Positions 55,720 through 64,000 of a stretch of DNA of 64,000 bases are shown piece by piece (within the stretch, counting starts at the first letter, position 1; each line of letters starts with the position of its first letter). The stretch lies in contig CALWSR010000016.1 in assembly GCA_944384265.1 (NCBI GenBank), positions 1-64,000 on the forward strand. The letters are read 5' to 3'. Position numbers and translations under genes: made by a program. Under the pieces are notes generated by a model. It saw only the letters and a list, made by a program, of their open reading frames with translations. It was not told where the DNA came from and did no database searches. The DNA comes from an uncultured Clostridia bacterium (GTDB lineage Bacteria > Bacillota > Clostridia > Lachnospirales > Anaerotignaceae).

Positions 55720-57780
55720 GTGGAAATAAAAATGAAATCTCAAAAATGGCAGAAACATTCAAATATAAAATTAGGAATTTTACCTAAACTTTTGATGGGC
55801 ATTTTAATCCCATTAATTGTCATACTGGTTTTTCTGGGAGTTTATTTAAATAAAAAGGTTTCTGATATTGTAATAAATTTGGACAATCATTATTTAGTTT
55901 CGGAATCTCAGCGTGCGACCGGGCAGGTTAATGGCTATTTTCAAAAATTTTACGGAGTCGGTGAAGCAAATGCAGCCTCTGAGTCTATTTTAAATGCTGT
56001 TTCAAACTGGGAGGCAGATACATTTGCAGGTTCTGCACAGCAGTCAGATTTATTGAAAATACTGCAAGATATTCAGTCTTCTCAGCCGGAAGAGGTAGTT
56101 TATGTATGGGTCATGAATGACAAAACAAATGAAGTATTTCGGTCAGACAATTCTTTGTTGGCACCGCCGGATTTTGATGCCAAAAGCCGTCCATGGTATG
56201 ATGCTGTAACAGAGCAAAAAACGGTCTTGACAGGAGCCTATGAAGATGCAGTAAGCGGAGATTTGATTGTTTCCATAGCTTCTCCCATTTATTCCAATGG
56301 TGGAGAGGTAGCAGGCCTTTTTGGCATGAATATTTCTTTAAATAAACTGATAAATGAATTGTCTAATATACAAGTTGGAAATCAAGGATATATTGCAGTG
56401 TTTGATACACAAAACAATGTGGTTTATCACAAAGACAGTGATTTGATTTTAAAACATATTTCCGAAAGCAGCTTTTCTCAAAATATGAAGGATGCCATAC
56501 TCAATGGTCAGTCAACAGAAACCATACAGTATAGCTATAACAATGCAGTATTTTATGGAAGTGCTGCACATTTAGAGGACCTGGATTATATGGTAATCAG
56601 TATTATGCCGGAAGAGGAGTTTAGCAGCTATATAAATGATGTGAGAAAAATTATTATAATATATTTTATAGTCTGTATTATTGTGTTAAGTATTATAATC
56701 ACTTTCTTTGGAAGGGTTATTACAAAATCTGTAAAAAAATTGGTTGGCATTACCAAAAAGCTGGCAGATGGAGAATTGAATACAGTGGTTGATGTCAAAA
56801 GCAGTGATGAAGTTGGTATGCTGGCAGACGGCATTTCTGCCATTGTGGACAGTTTGAAACTATATGTGGATTATATAGACGAAATTGCATACATATTAGG
56901 GGAAATAGAAAAGGGCAATTTGACATTTACATTGCAGCACGATTATCAGGGACATTTTGCAAAGGTAAAAACGGCATTGCTGCACATTCGTTCCAGTCTT
57001 TCTCAAACCATGACAGACATTGTGGAGGTGGCAGAGCAGGTGGACAGCGGTGCAAATCAGGTTTCTATTGCAGCACAAAGCTTGGCACAGGGTGCTACGG
57101 AGCAGGCCTCCAGTGTAGAGCAGCTGGCCGCTTCTCTCAATGAAATGTCTTCGCAAATTGATAAAAGTACCCACAACATGGAAGCAGCCAACCATGATTT
57201 GACCATGGTGGTGCAGGAAATACAACTAGGTGACCAAAAAATGCAAAATATGCTCTCTGCCATGGGAGATATCAGCCAAACCTCTTTGGAGATTGAAAAG
57301 ATTATCAAAAATATTGAAGATATTGCATTTCAAACAAATATACTTGCTTTAAATGCGGCTGTGGAGGCGGCCAGAGCAGGTGCGGCAGGAAAGGGCTTTG
57401 CAGTGGTGGCAGATGAAGTGGGCAATTTGGCAGGCAAAGCAAGTGAAGCCTCCAAGCATACAGCCCAGTTGATTGAAAAAGCATTGGCCGCAGCACAAAA
57501 TGGAAAAGAAATTACAGATGAAACGGTGGCTTCCTTCCGAAAGGTTTTTGAAGGCATCAATGGAATTGCAAAAAATACAGATGCAATTACCAAAAATTTT
57601 GAACAGCAGGATAGAGATATAAAACAAATTGTCATTGGCACAGACCAAATCTCCAGCGTGGTACAGACCAATTCTGCCACAGCAGAGCAAAGCGCCGCTG
57701 CCAGTGAAGAGCTGTCCGGACAGGCTCATGTATTGAAAAGCCTGGTGAGCAAATTTCGGGTAGATGAAACAAAAAGCTAA
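55720..57780 (+). CDS. Methyl-accepting chemotaxis protein with dCache sensor
   Basis: The 686-residue receptor has a membrane segment near 18-40, an extracellular dCache domain (about 45-300, with VYVWVMNDKTNEVF, KSRPWYDAV and GLFGMNISL), a second membrane segment near 310-335, HAMP (about 337-390), and a signalling domain whose tip reads IEDIAFQTNILALNAAVEAA. The start is taken as GTG 55720, six bases after GGGGAGGAG; a codon at 55666 lies in the presumed promoter, and ATG 55732 is possible. Ligand unknown. No other chemotaxis gene is near. Confidence 0.92.
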   Translation: MEIKMKSQKWQKHSNIKLGILPKLLMGILIPLIVILVFLGVYLNKKVSDIVINLDNHYLVSESQRATGQVNGYFQKFYGVGEANAASESILNAVSNWEADTFAGSAQQSDLLKILQDIQSSQPEEVVYVWVMNDKTNEVFRSDNSLLAPPDFDAKSRPWYDAVTEQKTVLTGAYEDAVSGDLIVSIASPIYSNGGEVAGLFGMNISLNKLINELSNIQVGNQGYIAVFDTQNNVVYHKDSDLILKHISESSFSQNMKDAILNGQSTETIQYSYNNAVFYGSAAHLEDLDYMVISIMPEEEFSSYINDVRKIIIIYFIVCIIVLSIIITFFGRVITKSVKKLVGITKKLADGELNTVVDVKSSDEVGMLADGISAIVDSLKLYVDYIDEIAYILGEIEKGNLTFTLQHDYQGHFAKVKTALLHIRSSLSQTMTDIVEVAEQVDSGANQVSIAAQSLAQGATEQASSVEQLAASLNEMSSQIDKSTHNMEAANHDLTMVVQEIQLGDQKMQNMLSAMGDISQTSLEIEKIIKNIEDIAFQTNILALNAAVEAARAGAAGKGFAVVADEVGNLAGKASEASKHTAQLIEKALAAAQNGKEITDETVASFRKVFEGINGIAKNTDAITKNFEQQDRDIKQIVIGTDQISSVVQTNSATAEQSAAASEELSGQAHVLKSLVSKFRVDETKS

Positions 57781-57826
57781 AAAGAGCTTATGCATGGTAT
57801 TGCACCATTGAAAATAAAATGCTTTT

Positions 57827-57850
57827 GGAGGCTGTGGCAAAACAGCCTCC
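57827..57850 (+). terminator. Hairpin after the chemoreceptor gene
   Basis: GGAGGCTGT (57827-57835) and ACAGCCTCC (57842-57850) form a perfect 9-bp stem. It overlaps the left inverted end of the adjoining repeat. Confidence 0.7.
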
Positions 57851-57968
57851 TAAAAGAATACTGAACCGGTTGCTTTTTGAGTAAATTCCACTCAGAAAAC
57901 AGCCGGTTTTTTGTGATTTGTAAGCTTTTTTTGTGCAAGCTGCTGCCACAATTTCATTTTGCCACAGC
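57831..57968 (+). repeat. Dispersed repeat, copy 2 (inverted ends)
   Basis: The core 57864-57969 matches 29905-30010 at 102 of 106 positions; all four differences are transitions. The ends GCTGTGGCAAAA (57831-57842) and TTTTGCCACAGC (57957-57968) are perfect 12-bp inverted repeats. It lies about 50 bp after the chemoreceptor stop in the same orientation as the gene, as copy 1 does after murC. No protein is encoded; a MITE-like origin is likely. Confidence 0.85.
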
Positions 57969-57969
57969 T

Positions 57970-58122
57970 ATGCTTCCAAAAGCCTTCCATAGTTGGCGGA
58001 AGGCCCATTTTCTAAGCATTTGACAAAAAATGGGAGAGATATTTTGGTGCAATCTCTTTTTTGGATGCAAATGGTGTAAAAAAGCCTATTGCATTTGTAT
58101 GAAAAAATGCTTAGCCATAACA
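57970..58122. other. Short convergent gap before treC
   Basis: Nothing is recognised except AT-rich sequence; a clear treC terminator was not found. Confidence 0.5.
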
Positions 58123-59769
58123 TTATGCTTTTTTTAGTACAATGGATTCATAGGGGCGCAGCTTCAGCACAGTATCCACATGGCAGTCGGGATAGTTTGT
58201 CAATATACATTCATAGCCTGAAAGGTCCATTTCTGTATCCCATTTGGTTTCATGGCCATAGAAATTGTTGATAACAAGTAATGTTTCTCCTTGATATGTT
58301 CTTTTGTAAGCAAACACAGCATTGTGCTTTTCTGCCAGTGGTTCAAAATCTCCATAGGCAATGGTATCATTTTCTTTACGAAGCTGTATCAATTTTTTAT
58401 AATGGTGAAATATGGAGCTTTCCTCCTCTATTTGACTTTCAGCATTGATGGTATCATAGTTTTTGGTGACTTCTATCCAAGGAGTGCCTTCTGTAAACCC
58501 GGCATTTTTTTGTCCAGTCCACTGCATAGGCGTACGGCTGTTATCTCTGGAATGAATCTGCAATATGGCATAGGCATTTTCTTCAGAAAGCCCCTTTTGC
58601 TGCAATATTTTAAAATGGTTCAGGCTTTCCACATCTCTGTATTGAGCAATGTCCGTAAAGCCCGGATTTGTCATGCCAATTTCCTCTCCCTGATAAACAT
58701 AGGGTGTTCCCCGCAGGCAGTGTACCACAGTAGCCAGCATTTTTGCCGATTCCTTCCAATACTTTTGTGTGTTTCCAAAACGGGATACAACCCTTGGCTG
58801 GTCATGGTTGCACCAAAACACTGCATTCCAAGCATGGTTTTGACACATTTTTGTTTGCCATTGAAAGAGAATGTCTTTTAATTTTTGAAAATCAAAGGGT
58901 ACCATCACCCATTTTTCATTGCCCATAAAATCCACTTTCAAATGGTGGAAGCTAAACACCATAGAAAGCTCATGGCTGTTTTCTCCTGCATATTCATAGC
59001 AGTTTTCAATGGAAGTGCTGGACATTTCTCCCACAGTGATGATTTCTGCATCTGTGCCAAATGTGGCCTCATTCAGCTCCTTCAGATAACGGTGTATGTT
59101 GGGGCCGTCTGTATAAAACCGTCTGCCGTCGCCTTCATAGTCATCTTCAAATATGCTTTTGCTAATCAAATTGACCACATCAAAACGGAAGCCCTTCACA
59201 CCCTTTTTCATCCAATAGAGTATGATTTTTTGCATTTCCTTTCGGACCTCTTCATTGTCCCAGTTCAAATCTGCCTGTGTCACATCAAAAAGATGCAAAT
59301 AATATTCATCAAATTTTTCTACATATTCCCAAGCATTGCCTCCAAATTTGCTTTCCCAGTTGGTAGGAGGCACACCGGCTTTTTTTCCTTTTTTGAATAT
59401 ATAATAATTTTTATATTTTTCCTCTCCGGAAAGTGCCTTTTGAAACCACTCATGATTTGTGGAGGTGTGGTTGAAAACCATATCCAGCATAATACGCAGG
59501 CCTCTTTTGTCTGCTTCCTTTACCAGCTGTTCAAAATCCTCCATGGTGCCGTATCTTTTGTCAATATTATAATAATCCTCCACATCATATCCATTGTCAT
59601 TTTGAGGAGATACAAAAAAGGGGGTAAGCCAGATGTAATCCACACCTAATTTTTTGATATAATCCAGCTTTGCAGTGACGCCCTTTAAATCTCCAATGCC
59701 GTCTTTGTTGGTATCACAAAAGGATTTTGGATAAATTTGATAAACAGTGCTTTTTTTGAAATCTGACAT
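58123..59769 (-). CDS. treC: Trehalose-6-phosphate hydrolase (GH13)
   Basis: The 548-residue alpha-glucosidase of family GH13 should split trehalose-6-phosphate into glucose and glucose-6-phosphate. It shows YQIYPKSFCDTNKDGIGDLKG, DMVFNHTS, the nucleophile Asp in GFRFDVVNL, the acid Glu in ITVGEMSS and WCNHDQPRVVSR. The assignment as trehalose rather than maltose-type comes mainly from the adjacent trehalose PTS and TreR. It is 21 bp after treP and co-transcribed. Confidence 0.92.
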   Translation of the reverse strand: MSDFKKSTVYQIYPKSFCDTNKDGIGDLKGVTAKLDYIKKLGVDYIWLTPFFVSPQNDNGYDVEDYYNIDKRYGTMEDFEQLVKEADKRGLRIMLDMVFNHTSTNHEWFQKALSGEEKYKNYYIFKKGKKAGVPPTNWESKFGGNAWEYVEKFDEYYLHLFDVTQADLNWDNEEVRKEMQKIILYWMKKGVKGFRFDVVNLISKSIFEDDYEGDGRRFYTDGPNIHRYLKELNEATFGTDAEIITVGEMSSTSIENCYEYAGENSHELSMVFSFHHLKVDFMGNEKWVMVPFDFQKLKDILFQWQTKMCQNHAWNAVFWCNHDQPRVVSRFGNTQKYWKESAKMLATVVHCLRGTPYVYQGEEIGMTNPGFTDIAQYRDVESLNHFKILQQKGLSEENAYAILQIHSRDNSRTPMQWTGQKNAGFTEGTPWIEVTKNYDTINAESQIEEESSIFHHYKKLIQLRKENDTIAYGDFEPLAEKHNAVFAYKRTYQGETLLVINNFYGHETKWDTEMDLSGYECILTNYPDCHVDTVLKLRPYESIVLKKA

Positions 59770-59790
59770 AACAAAAATCCCTCCCTTTTT

Positions 59791-61758
59791 TTATTCAAAC
59801 TCTGAAACAACTGTTTTGCCTGCCTCAGCATCTATATTTGTATGGAATTGTATATTTTTTGCATTGCCCTGCTCTGTGATAATCAGCATGGTGGTGTCGC
59901 TGTATCCTGCTTTTGCAATTTTTTCTTTTGAAAATTTGATAAGAGGCTGACCGCATTTTACTTTATCACCGGTGTTGACAAATGCCTCAAAGCCATCTCC
60001 ATTCATGTTGACGGTGTTGATACCAATATGTATCAATATTTCCATGCCGTTTGGAAGTGCCATGCCGCAGGCGTGTCTGCTGCCGTCCATAACAACACTG
60101 ATTGTGGCATCACAGGGTGCCACCACCGTTTCATCAGAAGGCTGGAAGGCAATGCCGTCCCCCATAATTTTTTGTGAAAATACGTCGTCTTCCACTTCTT
60201 CAATGGGAATAACTTTGCCGCTTAATATAGCACACAATTTATTTACATCGGCAGCAGCTTCTTGTGGCTGCGCAGATTGCTGTGGTGTGCTTTCTGTTTG
60301 GGCAGCACTTTCTGTTTGTGGTTTGCTTTCTCCCACCAATTCAGATGCAGGCAGTTTTTTCTTTCCTACCAGTATTGTCAGCACAAAAGGGATGACAATG
60401 GCTGCGGCCATGGCCAAAAGGAATTTGCCCCAATATTGTGAGAATATGGAAAGGATACCGGGCAATCCGCCTACACCAATGCTGACTGCTTGCACACCGA
60501 AGCCAATGGAAATCACTGCTGCTGTGGCAGAACCAATCATACCGCAAATCAGTGGGAAAACATATTTTAAATTGACACCAAACAGTGCAGGCTCTGTAAC
60601 GCCCAGATAGCAGGAAATACAAGCAGGTACATTGACCTGTTCTGCACGTTCGTTTTTCTTTTGCAGCACAGTCATGGCCAGCACGGCAGAGCCTTGTGCA
60701 ATGTTGCTTAAAGCAATCATAGGCCAAAGCATGGTGCCGCCATAAAGTGTAACAAGCTGTGTGTCAATGGCATTTGTCATGTGATGCAGTCCTGTCATAA
60801 CGATAGGAGCATATACAAATCCAAATATTGCCGCAAATACAATTCTGATATTGGAAGTCAATCCGGAATATACAATGTCGCCTATAAAATTGCCAATGGT
60901 CCAGCCGATGGGTCCTACAATGGTATGAGCGATGACAACGGCAGGCACCAAGGAGCAAAATGGCACCACAATCATGCTGATGACCTCAGGAGAATGCTTT
61001 TTGAAAAACTTTTCCAGATATACCAATACAAAACCGGCCATCATAGCCGCAATCACTTGTCCTTGGTATCCAATCATATCCACCTGAGCAAAGCCAAAAT
61101 CCCATTTTGGAATCTCAGAGGCAGGTGTAGCGGCAACGGAAAAACCGTTTAAAAGCTGTGGAGAAACCAGTGTCAAGCCCAGCACAATACCCAATATTTG
61201 TGTGGTACCCATTTTTTTGGTGATGGACCATACAATGCCCACAGGGAGCAAATGGAATATGGCCTCGCCGATAATCCACAAAAAGTCATAAACACCCTGC
61301 CAAAAAGGATAAATGTCTGTCAAGCTGGCAGTACCGTTTTGCAAAAGGTCAATTTCACCAATGATATTTCGAAAGCCTAATATCAAACCTCCGCATATCA
61401 ATGCAGGAATGATGGGAGCAAATATTTCCCCCAATGCGCCCATAATTCTTTGTGCCAAATTTTGATTTGTTTGTGCTGCATTTTTGACAGCATCCTTGCT
61501 GACACCTTCAATGCCGGCATAGCTTGTAAATTCGTTGTAAAACACAGAAACATCGTTTCCGATGATGACTTGATATTGTCCTGCCTGTGTGAATGTACCC
61601 TTTACAGAAGGAATGTTTGCAATTTCCTTTTCATTTGCCTTTGAAGGGTCATTTAATACAAACCGCATTCTTGTCATACAGTGAGAAACAGCGCCTATGT
61701 TTTCTTTTCCTCCAATGAGTGTCAAAAGTTGTTTTACATCGTTTTCATACTTTGACAT
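59791..61758 (-). CDS. treP: PTS trehalose transporter, EIIBCA fusion
   Basis: The 655-residue protein imports and phosphorylates trehalose. EIIB is at about 1-85 with the phosphorylated Cys in VSHCMTRMRF. EIIC spans about 105-455 with about ten membrane segments. A Gln/Ser/Ala-rich linker (about 470-500) leads to a fused EIIA (about 510-655) with the His in LIHIGINTVNMNGDGF. The fused EIIA means no separate glucose EIIA is needed. GGGAGGAAGGG precedes the ATG. It is the first gene of treP-treC. Confidence 0.95.
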   Translation of the reverse strand: MSKYENDVKQLLTLIGGKENIGAVSHCMTRMRFVLNDPSKANEKEIANIPSVKGTFTQAGQYQVIIGNDVSVFYNEFTSYAGIEGVSKDAVKNAAQTNQNLAQRIMGALGEIFAPIIPALICGGLILGFRNIIGEIDLLQNGTASLTDIYPFWQGVYDFLWIIGEAIFHLLPVGIVWSITKKMGTTQILGIVLGLTLVSPQLLNGFSVAATPASEIPKWDFGFAQVDMIGYQGQVIAAMMAGFVLVYLEKFFKKHSPEVISMIVVPFCSLVPAVVIAHTIVGPIGWTIGNFIGDIVYSGLTSNIRIVFAAIFGFVYAPIVMTGLHHMTNAIDTQLVTLYGGTMLWPMIALSNIAQGSAVLAMTVLQKKNERAEQVNVPACISCYLGVTEPALFGVNLKYVFPLICGMIGSATAAVISIGFGVQAVSIGVGGLPGILSIFSQYWGKFLLAMAAAIVIPFVLTILVGKKKLPASELVGESKPQTESAAQTESTPQQSAQPQEAAADVNKLCAILSGKVIPIEEVEDDVFSQKIMGDGIAFQPSDETVVAPCDATISVVMDGSRHACGMALPNGMEILIHIGINTVNMNGDGFEAFVNTGDKVKCGQPLIKFSKEKIAKAGYSDTTMLIITEQGNAKNIQFHTNIDAEAGKTVVSEFE

Positions 61759-61784
61759 TTTCCCTTCCTCCCTTTCTAAACCGA

Positions 61785-61800
61785 ACTTGTTTGAACAAGA
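61785..61800 (-). promoter_or_regulatory. TreR operator 1
   Basis: ACTTGTTTGAACAAGA is a near-perfect 16-bp palindrome between the treP promoter and its ribosome site. Its centre is 28 bp from operator 2. Confidence 0.85.
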
Positions 61801-61802
61801 TA

Positions 61803-61831
61803 ATCATACCAAACTTGTTTAAACAAGTCAA
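61803..61831 (-). promoter_or_regulatory. treP-treC promoter with operator 2 in its spacer
   Basis: On the minus strand TTGACT (61826-61831), a 17-bp spacer and TATGAT (61803-61808) form the promoter. The perfect palindrome ACTTGTTTAAACAAGT (61813-61828) fills the spacer and touches the -35, so bound TreR would block RNA polymerase. Confidence 0.88.
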
Positions 61832-61923
61832 TGTGATATTGTGCTGCTTTTTCATTTTTGTGAATTATAAATAGAAAATGCTTATGATTTTTGTATATAA
61901 AAATTTCCATATTGCAATGGTCA

Positions 61924-61976
61924 TTGACAGTATTCGTGCAGATAGTATAATATAGTAAAAAAATGTTTAAACAAGT
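61924..61976 (+). promoter_or_regulatory. treR promoter with operator 3
   Basis: TTGACA (61924-61929), a 16-bp spacer and TATAAT (61946-61951) drive treR. AAATGTTTAAACAAGT (61961-61976), with one half-site perfect, lies just after the -10 and suggests autoregulation. Confidence 0.82.
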
Positions 61977-61999
61977 TGCATAGGGGAGGTGTTTTCAAA

Positions 62000-62725
62000 A
62001 TGCCTAAAGTAAAATATGACACCATTTATAAAAATTTAAAACAAAAAATTGAAACAGAGGAATATAGTTTTCAAGAGCTTTTGCCTTCGGAGCATACACT
62101 TGTTTTGGAATATGGCTGTTCCAGAAATACAGTGAGAAGGGCCATTGCAGAGCTGGTAAAAGAGGGATATGTGCAAAGCGTTCAGGGAAAAGGGGTTTTA
62201 AACATTTTTAGGCCTGTGGAGCAGTCTACATTCAAAATGGGCAGTATAGAATCCTTTAAAGAATCTGCTATCAGAAATCACCAAGAATATTTTACAAATG
62301 TAGTTCATTTTGAAACCATACAGGCAAATCAAAAAATAGAAAAAAAAACAAGCTTCCCACAAGGCACAGAGCTTATTTATATACAAAGAATACATTATTT
62401 TGACGGAAAGCCGTTGATTGTCAATCATAATTATTTTTTGAAGGCATTGCTGCCGGGGCTTTCAAAGGAAATTGCACAGCATTCTATATATGAATATATT
62501 GAAAATACATTGGGCATGGTCATTGTCACCAGCAAGCGGGTGATGACAGTGGAAAAAATGAATGAAATAGATATGAAATATATTGATTTAAAAGACTATA
62601 ACTGTCTGGCGGTGGTCAGCAGCTTTACCTACAATCAAGAGGGCGTTATGTTTGAATACACCCAGTCTCGCCACCATCCGGATTATTTTAAATTTGTGGA
62701 CATTGCCACAAGAAGAAATGGCTGA
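62000..62725 (+). CDS. treR: Trehalose operon repressor, GntR family
   Basis: The 241-residue regulator has an N-terminal GntR winged helix (YGCSRNTVRRAIAELVKEGY, VQGKGVL) and a C-terminal UTRA effector domain that should sense trehalose-6-phosphate. ATG 62000 has GGGGAGGT upstream; an in-frame codon at 61976 overlaps operator 3 and was rejected. It is divergent from treP-treC and shares the operator region with it. Confidence 0.93.
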   Translation: MPKVKYDTIYKNLKQKIETEEYSFQELLPSEHTLVLEYGCSRNTVRRAIAELVKEGYVQSVQGKGVLNIFRPVEQSTFKMGSIESFKESAIRNHQEYFTNVVHFETIQANQKIEKKTSFPQGTELIYIQRIHYFDGKPLIVNHNYFLKALLPGLSKEIAQHSIYEYIENTLGMVIVTSKRVMTVEKMNEIDMKYIDLKDYNCLAVVSSFTYNQEGVMFEYTQSRHHPDYFKFVDIATRRNG

Positions 62726-62807
62726 GGCAGAATATGGCTTTGCAATAAAAATGGAGCAAAAGCAAGGGAGAAAAGCAACTGAAAATATATTCTGGGGCAT
62801 AAAACAA

Positions 62808-63068
62808 AAACAGCCTTTTAAAAAGGGCTGTTTAGACTATATAAAAACTAGATTTTATATTTTTTCAAGATTATGGCAGGGGTAGGAAAACGAAGGGTTT
62901 TCCAGCCCCGGGAATTTATTTTGGGCAAGGAAAAGCAGGCGTTTTAAGGCTTTTAGCCCATGGAACCTCTGCTTTATACTCGTCAAAGGCCTGCATGAAA
63001 GGAGCCTTTGACAACAGGATGTCGATTTTTTCCATACCCCAAACAGCCCCTTAAAAAGGGCTGCTTGC
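62808..63068 (-). mobile_element. ~205-bp structured element, copy 2, between duplicated hairpins
   Basis: The interior 62836-63040 is the reverse-oriented homologue of copy 1. It keeps three clear hairpins on the minus strand: GTCAAAGGC/GCCTTTGAC, AAAGCAG...CTGCTTT around GGGCTAAAAGCC, and GGGG-CT-GGAAAA/TTTTCC-TA-CCCC. It is flanked by AAACAGCC-TTTTAAAAAGGGCTG (from 62808) and AAACAGCC-CCTTAAAAAGGGCTG (from 63041), about 23 of 26 bases identical. These hairpins differ from those around copy 1. In its own orientation it follows the minus-strand ABC gene at 63099. No protein is encoded. Confidence 0.78.
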
Positions 63069-63098
63069 TACTTAGGACAAACCATTGGCAGCACAGAA

Positions 63099-63818
63099 TC
63101 AGTCCCGTATGTATTTTGCATATTCTTTTGCAGTCAGCTCCTGTGTGATTTTACCGGATACCATAAATAATATTCTGTCGGAAACATCTCTTACAAATTT
63201 TTCGTCATGGCTGATAATCAATATACCCATGCCTTCCTCTGCAAGCTTTCGTATGATTTTGATGATATCCAGCACAAGGGCAGAATCCAGTGCGGCTGTC
63301 GGCTCATCAAAGCAAAGCAGCCTTGGATTGGTGACACAGCTTCTGGCAATGGCAACACGCTGCTTTTGACCGCCTGACAATGAAAAGGGCTTTTGGTCAA
63401 GCTTATCTCCCATATCAAGCTGTGTCAGTATTTGTTTTGCTTTTTGCAATGCTTCTGCCTTAGGCATTTTATAAACCTCTGTCAATGCCAGTGTGACATT
63501 TTCTGCAACCGTCAAATGGGGAAATAAATGGTAGTTTTGAAACACCATTGCCAAATCCTTTCGTACCTCATAAAGCTGTTCTTTGGTGGCCCTTTTGATG
63601 GTGTCCTTTTCCATGGAACAGATGTATTTTCCATTGATTTCAATGGTACCCTTGTCACATTTTTCAAGCCCTGTGATACAGCGCAGAACAGTGGTTTTTC
63701 CTGCGCCGCTTTTTCCTACCAGACTGACAACCTCTCCAGGGTTTACATGAAATGTAATATGGTCTAATACGGTTATGTTATCAAAGGCTTTGCAAAGCCC
63801 TTCTGCTCTTAAAAGCAT
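63099..63818 (-). CDS. Polar amino-acid ABC transporter ATP-binding protein
   Basis: The 239-residue ATPase has Walker A GKSGAGKTT, the Q-loop VFQNYHLFPHLTV, signature LSGGQKQRVAIARS and Walker B LLCFDEPTAALD, the HisP/GlnQ type pattern. It follows the permease gene by 6 bp. The amino acid cannot be named from this protein. It is the last gene of the operon; the hairpin at 63044-63063 may end it. Confidence 0.93.
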   Translation of the reverse strand: MLLRAEGLCKAFDNITVLDHITFHVNPGEVVSLVGKSGAGKTTVLRCITGLEKCDKGTIEINGKYICSMEKDTIKRATKEQLYEVRKDLAMVFQNYHLFPHLTVAENVTLALTEVYKMPKAEALQKAKQILTQLDMGDKLDQKPFSLSGGQKQRVAIARSCVTNPRLLCFDEPTAALDSALVLDIIKIIRKLAEEGMGILIISHDEKFVRDVSDRILFMVSGKITQELTAKEYAKYIRD

Positions 63819-63824
63819 AGTTTT

Positions 63825-64000
63825 CTACTCCTCATATTGTACTTTCTTTTCAATGACTTCAAATAATTTTGTGATGACATAAGTCATTGCCAAATATAAC
63901 ATACCTGCCGCCACATATGCCAGCAATGTGTTGGCATCTCTGCCGCCGGCACTTTTTGCTACACGCAAAATGTCATTGACTGCCACAACATATACAAGTG
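63825..64000 (-). CDS. Amino-acid ABC transporter permease, C-terminal end
   Basis: The minus strand is open from base 64000 to TAG at 63825-63827, encoding VVAVNDILRVAKSAGGRDAN, then LLAYVAAGMLYLAMTYVITK and a Lys/Glu end. NDILRVAKSAG and the last membrane segment are typical of the HisM/GlnP permease family. The start lies beyond the right edge. It is the upstream partner of the ATPase at 63099. Confidence 0.88.
   Translation of the reverse strand, partial: LVYVVAVNDILRVAKSAGGRDANTLLAYVAAGMLYLAMTYVITKLFEVIEKKVQYEE

Overview
The window looks like a chromosomal stretch of a low-GC, Gram-positive, probably anaerobic and spore-capable member of the Clostridia (Lachnospirales-like). The signs are T-box leaders for trp and serS genes, strong GGAGG ribosome sites, SpoVG, an SLH surface protein, a GlgC/GlgD pair, a free-standing AlaX, and purine-rich coding strands. 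This placement is an inference from gene content, not a database match.

Layout. 1-691 (-): N-terminal part of a collagen-like Gly-X-Thr/Ser surface protein that runs off the left edge. 935-1714: coiled-coil protein of unknown role. 1948-9133: complete tryptophan operon trpEGDCFBA behind a consensus promoter and a Trp T-box. 9801-16091: a 2096-residue S-layer-homology protein. 16450-22401: arginine genes argC, argJ, a second argJ, argB and argD. 22801-23955: alanyl-tRNA editing protein. 24083-24451: a dense DnaA-box cluster in an AT-rich gene-free stretch. 25073-33307: mostly minus-strand block (spoVG, glgD, glgC, guaB, Gx transporter, NusG-II protein, tRNA-Phe) with murC on plus. 34154-35751: serS with a Ser T-box. 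35896-41766: a damaged array of small secreted protein plus four-helix membrane protein pairs, interrupted by about 3.7 kb of visibly GC-richer DNA carrying a DUF6273/Ig-like surface gene. 42051-47695: galactokinase and the MglBAC galactose importer. 48058-48803: a fourth, broken secreted-protein gene. 49249-55412: darA-holB-ricT-trmN6-rsmI, a ProXp-ala-like deacylase, a PLP decarboxylase and a small membrane protein. 55720-57780: a chemoreceptor. 58123-62725: trehalose hydrolase, trehalose PTS and TreR, with three TreR-type operators. 63099-64000: end of a polar amino-acid ABC transporter.

How it works together. Most of the window is housekeeping: Trp and Arg synthesis, glycogen precursor synthesis, cell-wall precursor synthesis, galactose and trehalose uptake, and translation quality control. 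The noteworthy parts lie between genes: the DnaA-box cluster; a ~210-bp structured element whose two copies each sit between a duplicated, locus-specific hairpin; a 127-138-bp repeat with inverted ends found downstream of two genes; and the decaying secreted/membrane protein pair family, one member of which has been split by foreign DNA. That last family is the best candidate for an undescribed system, although every secreted partner seen here is broken.
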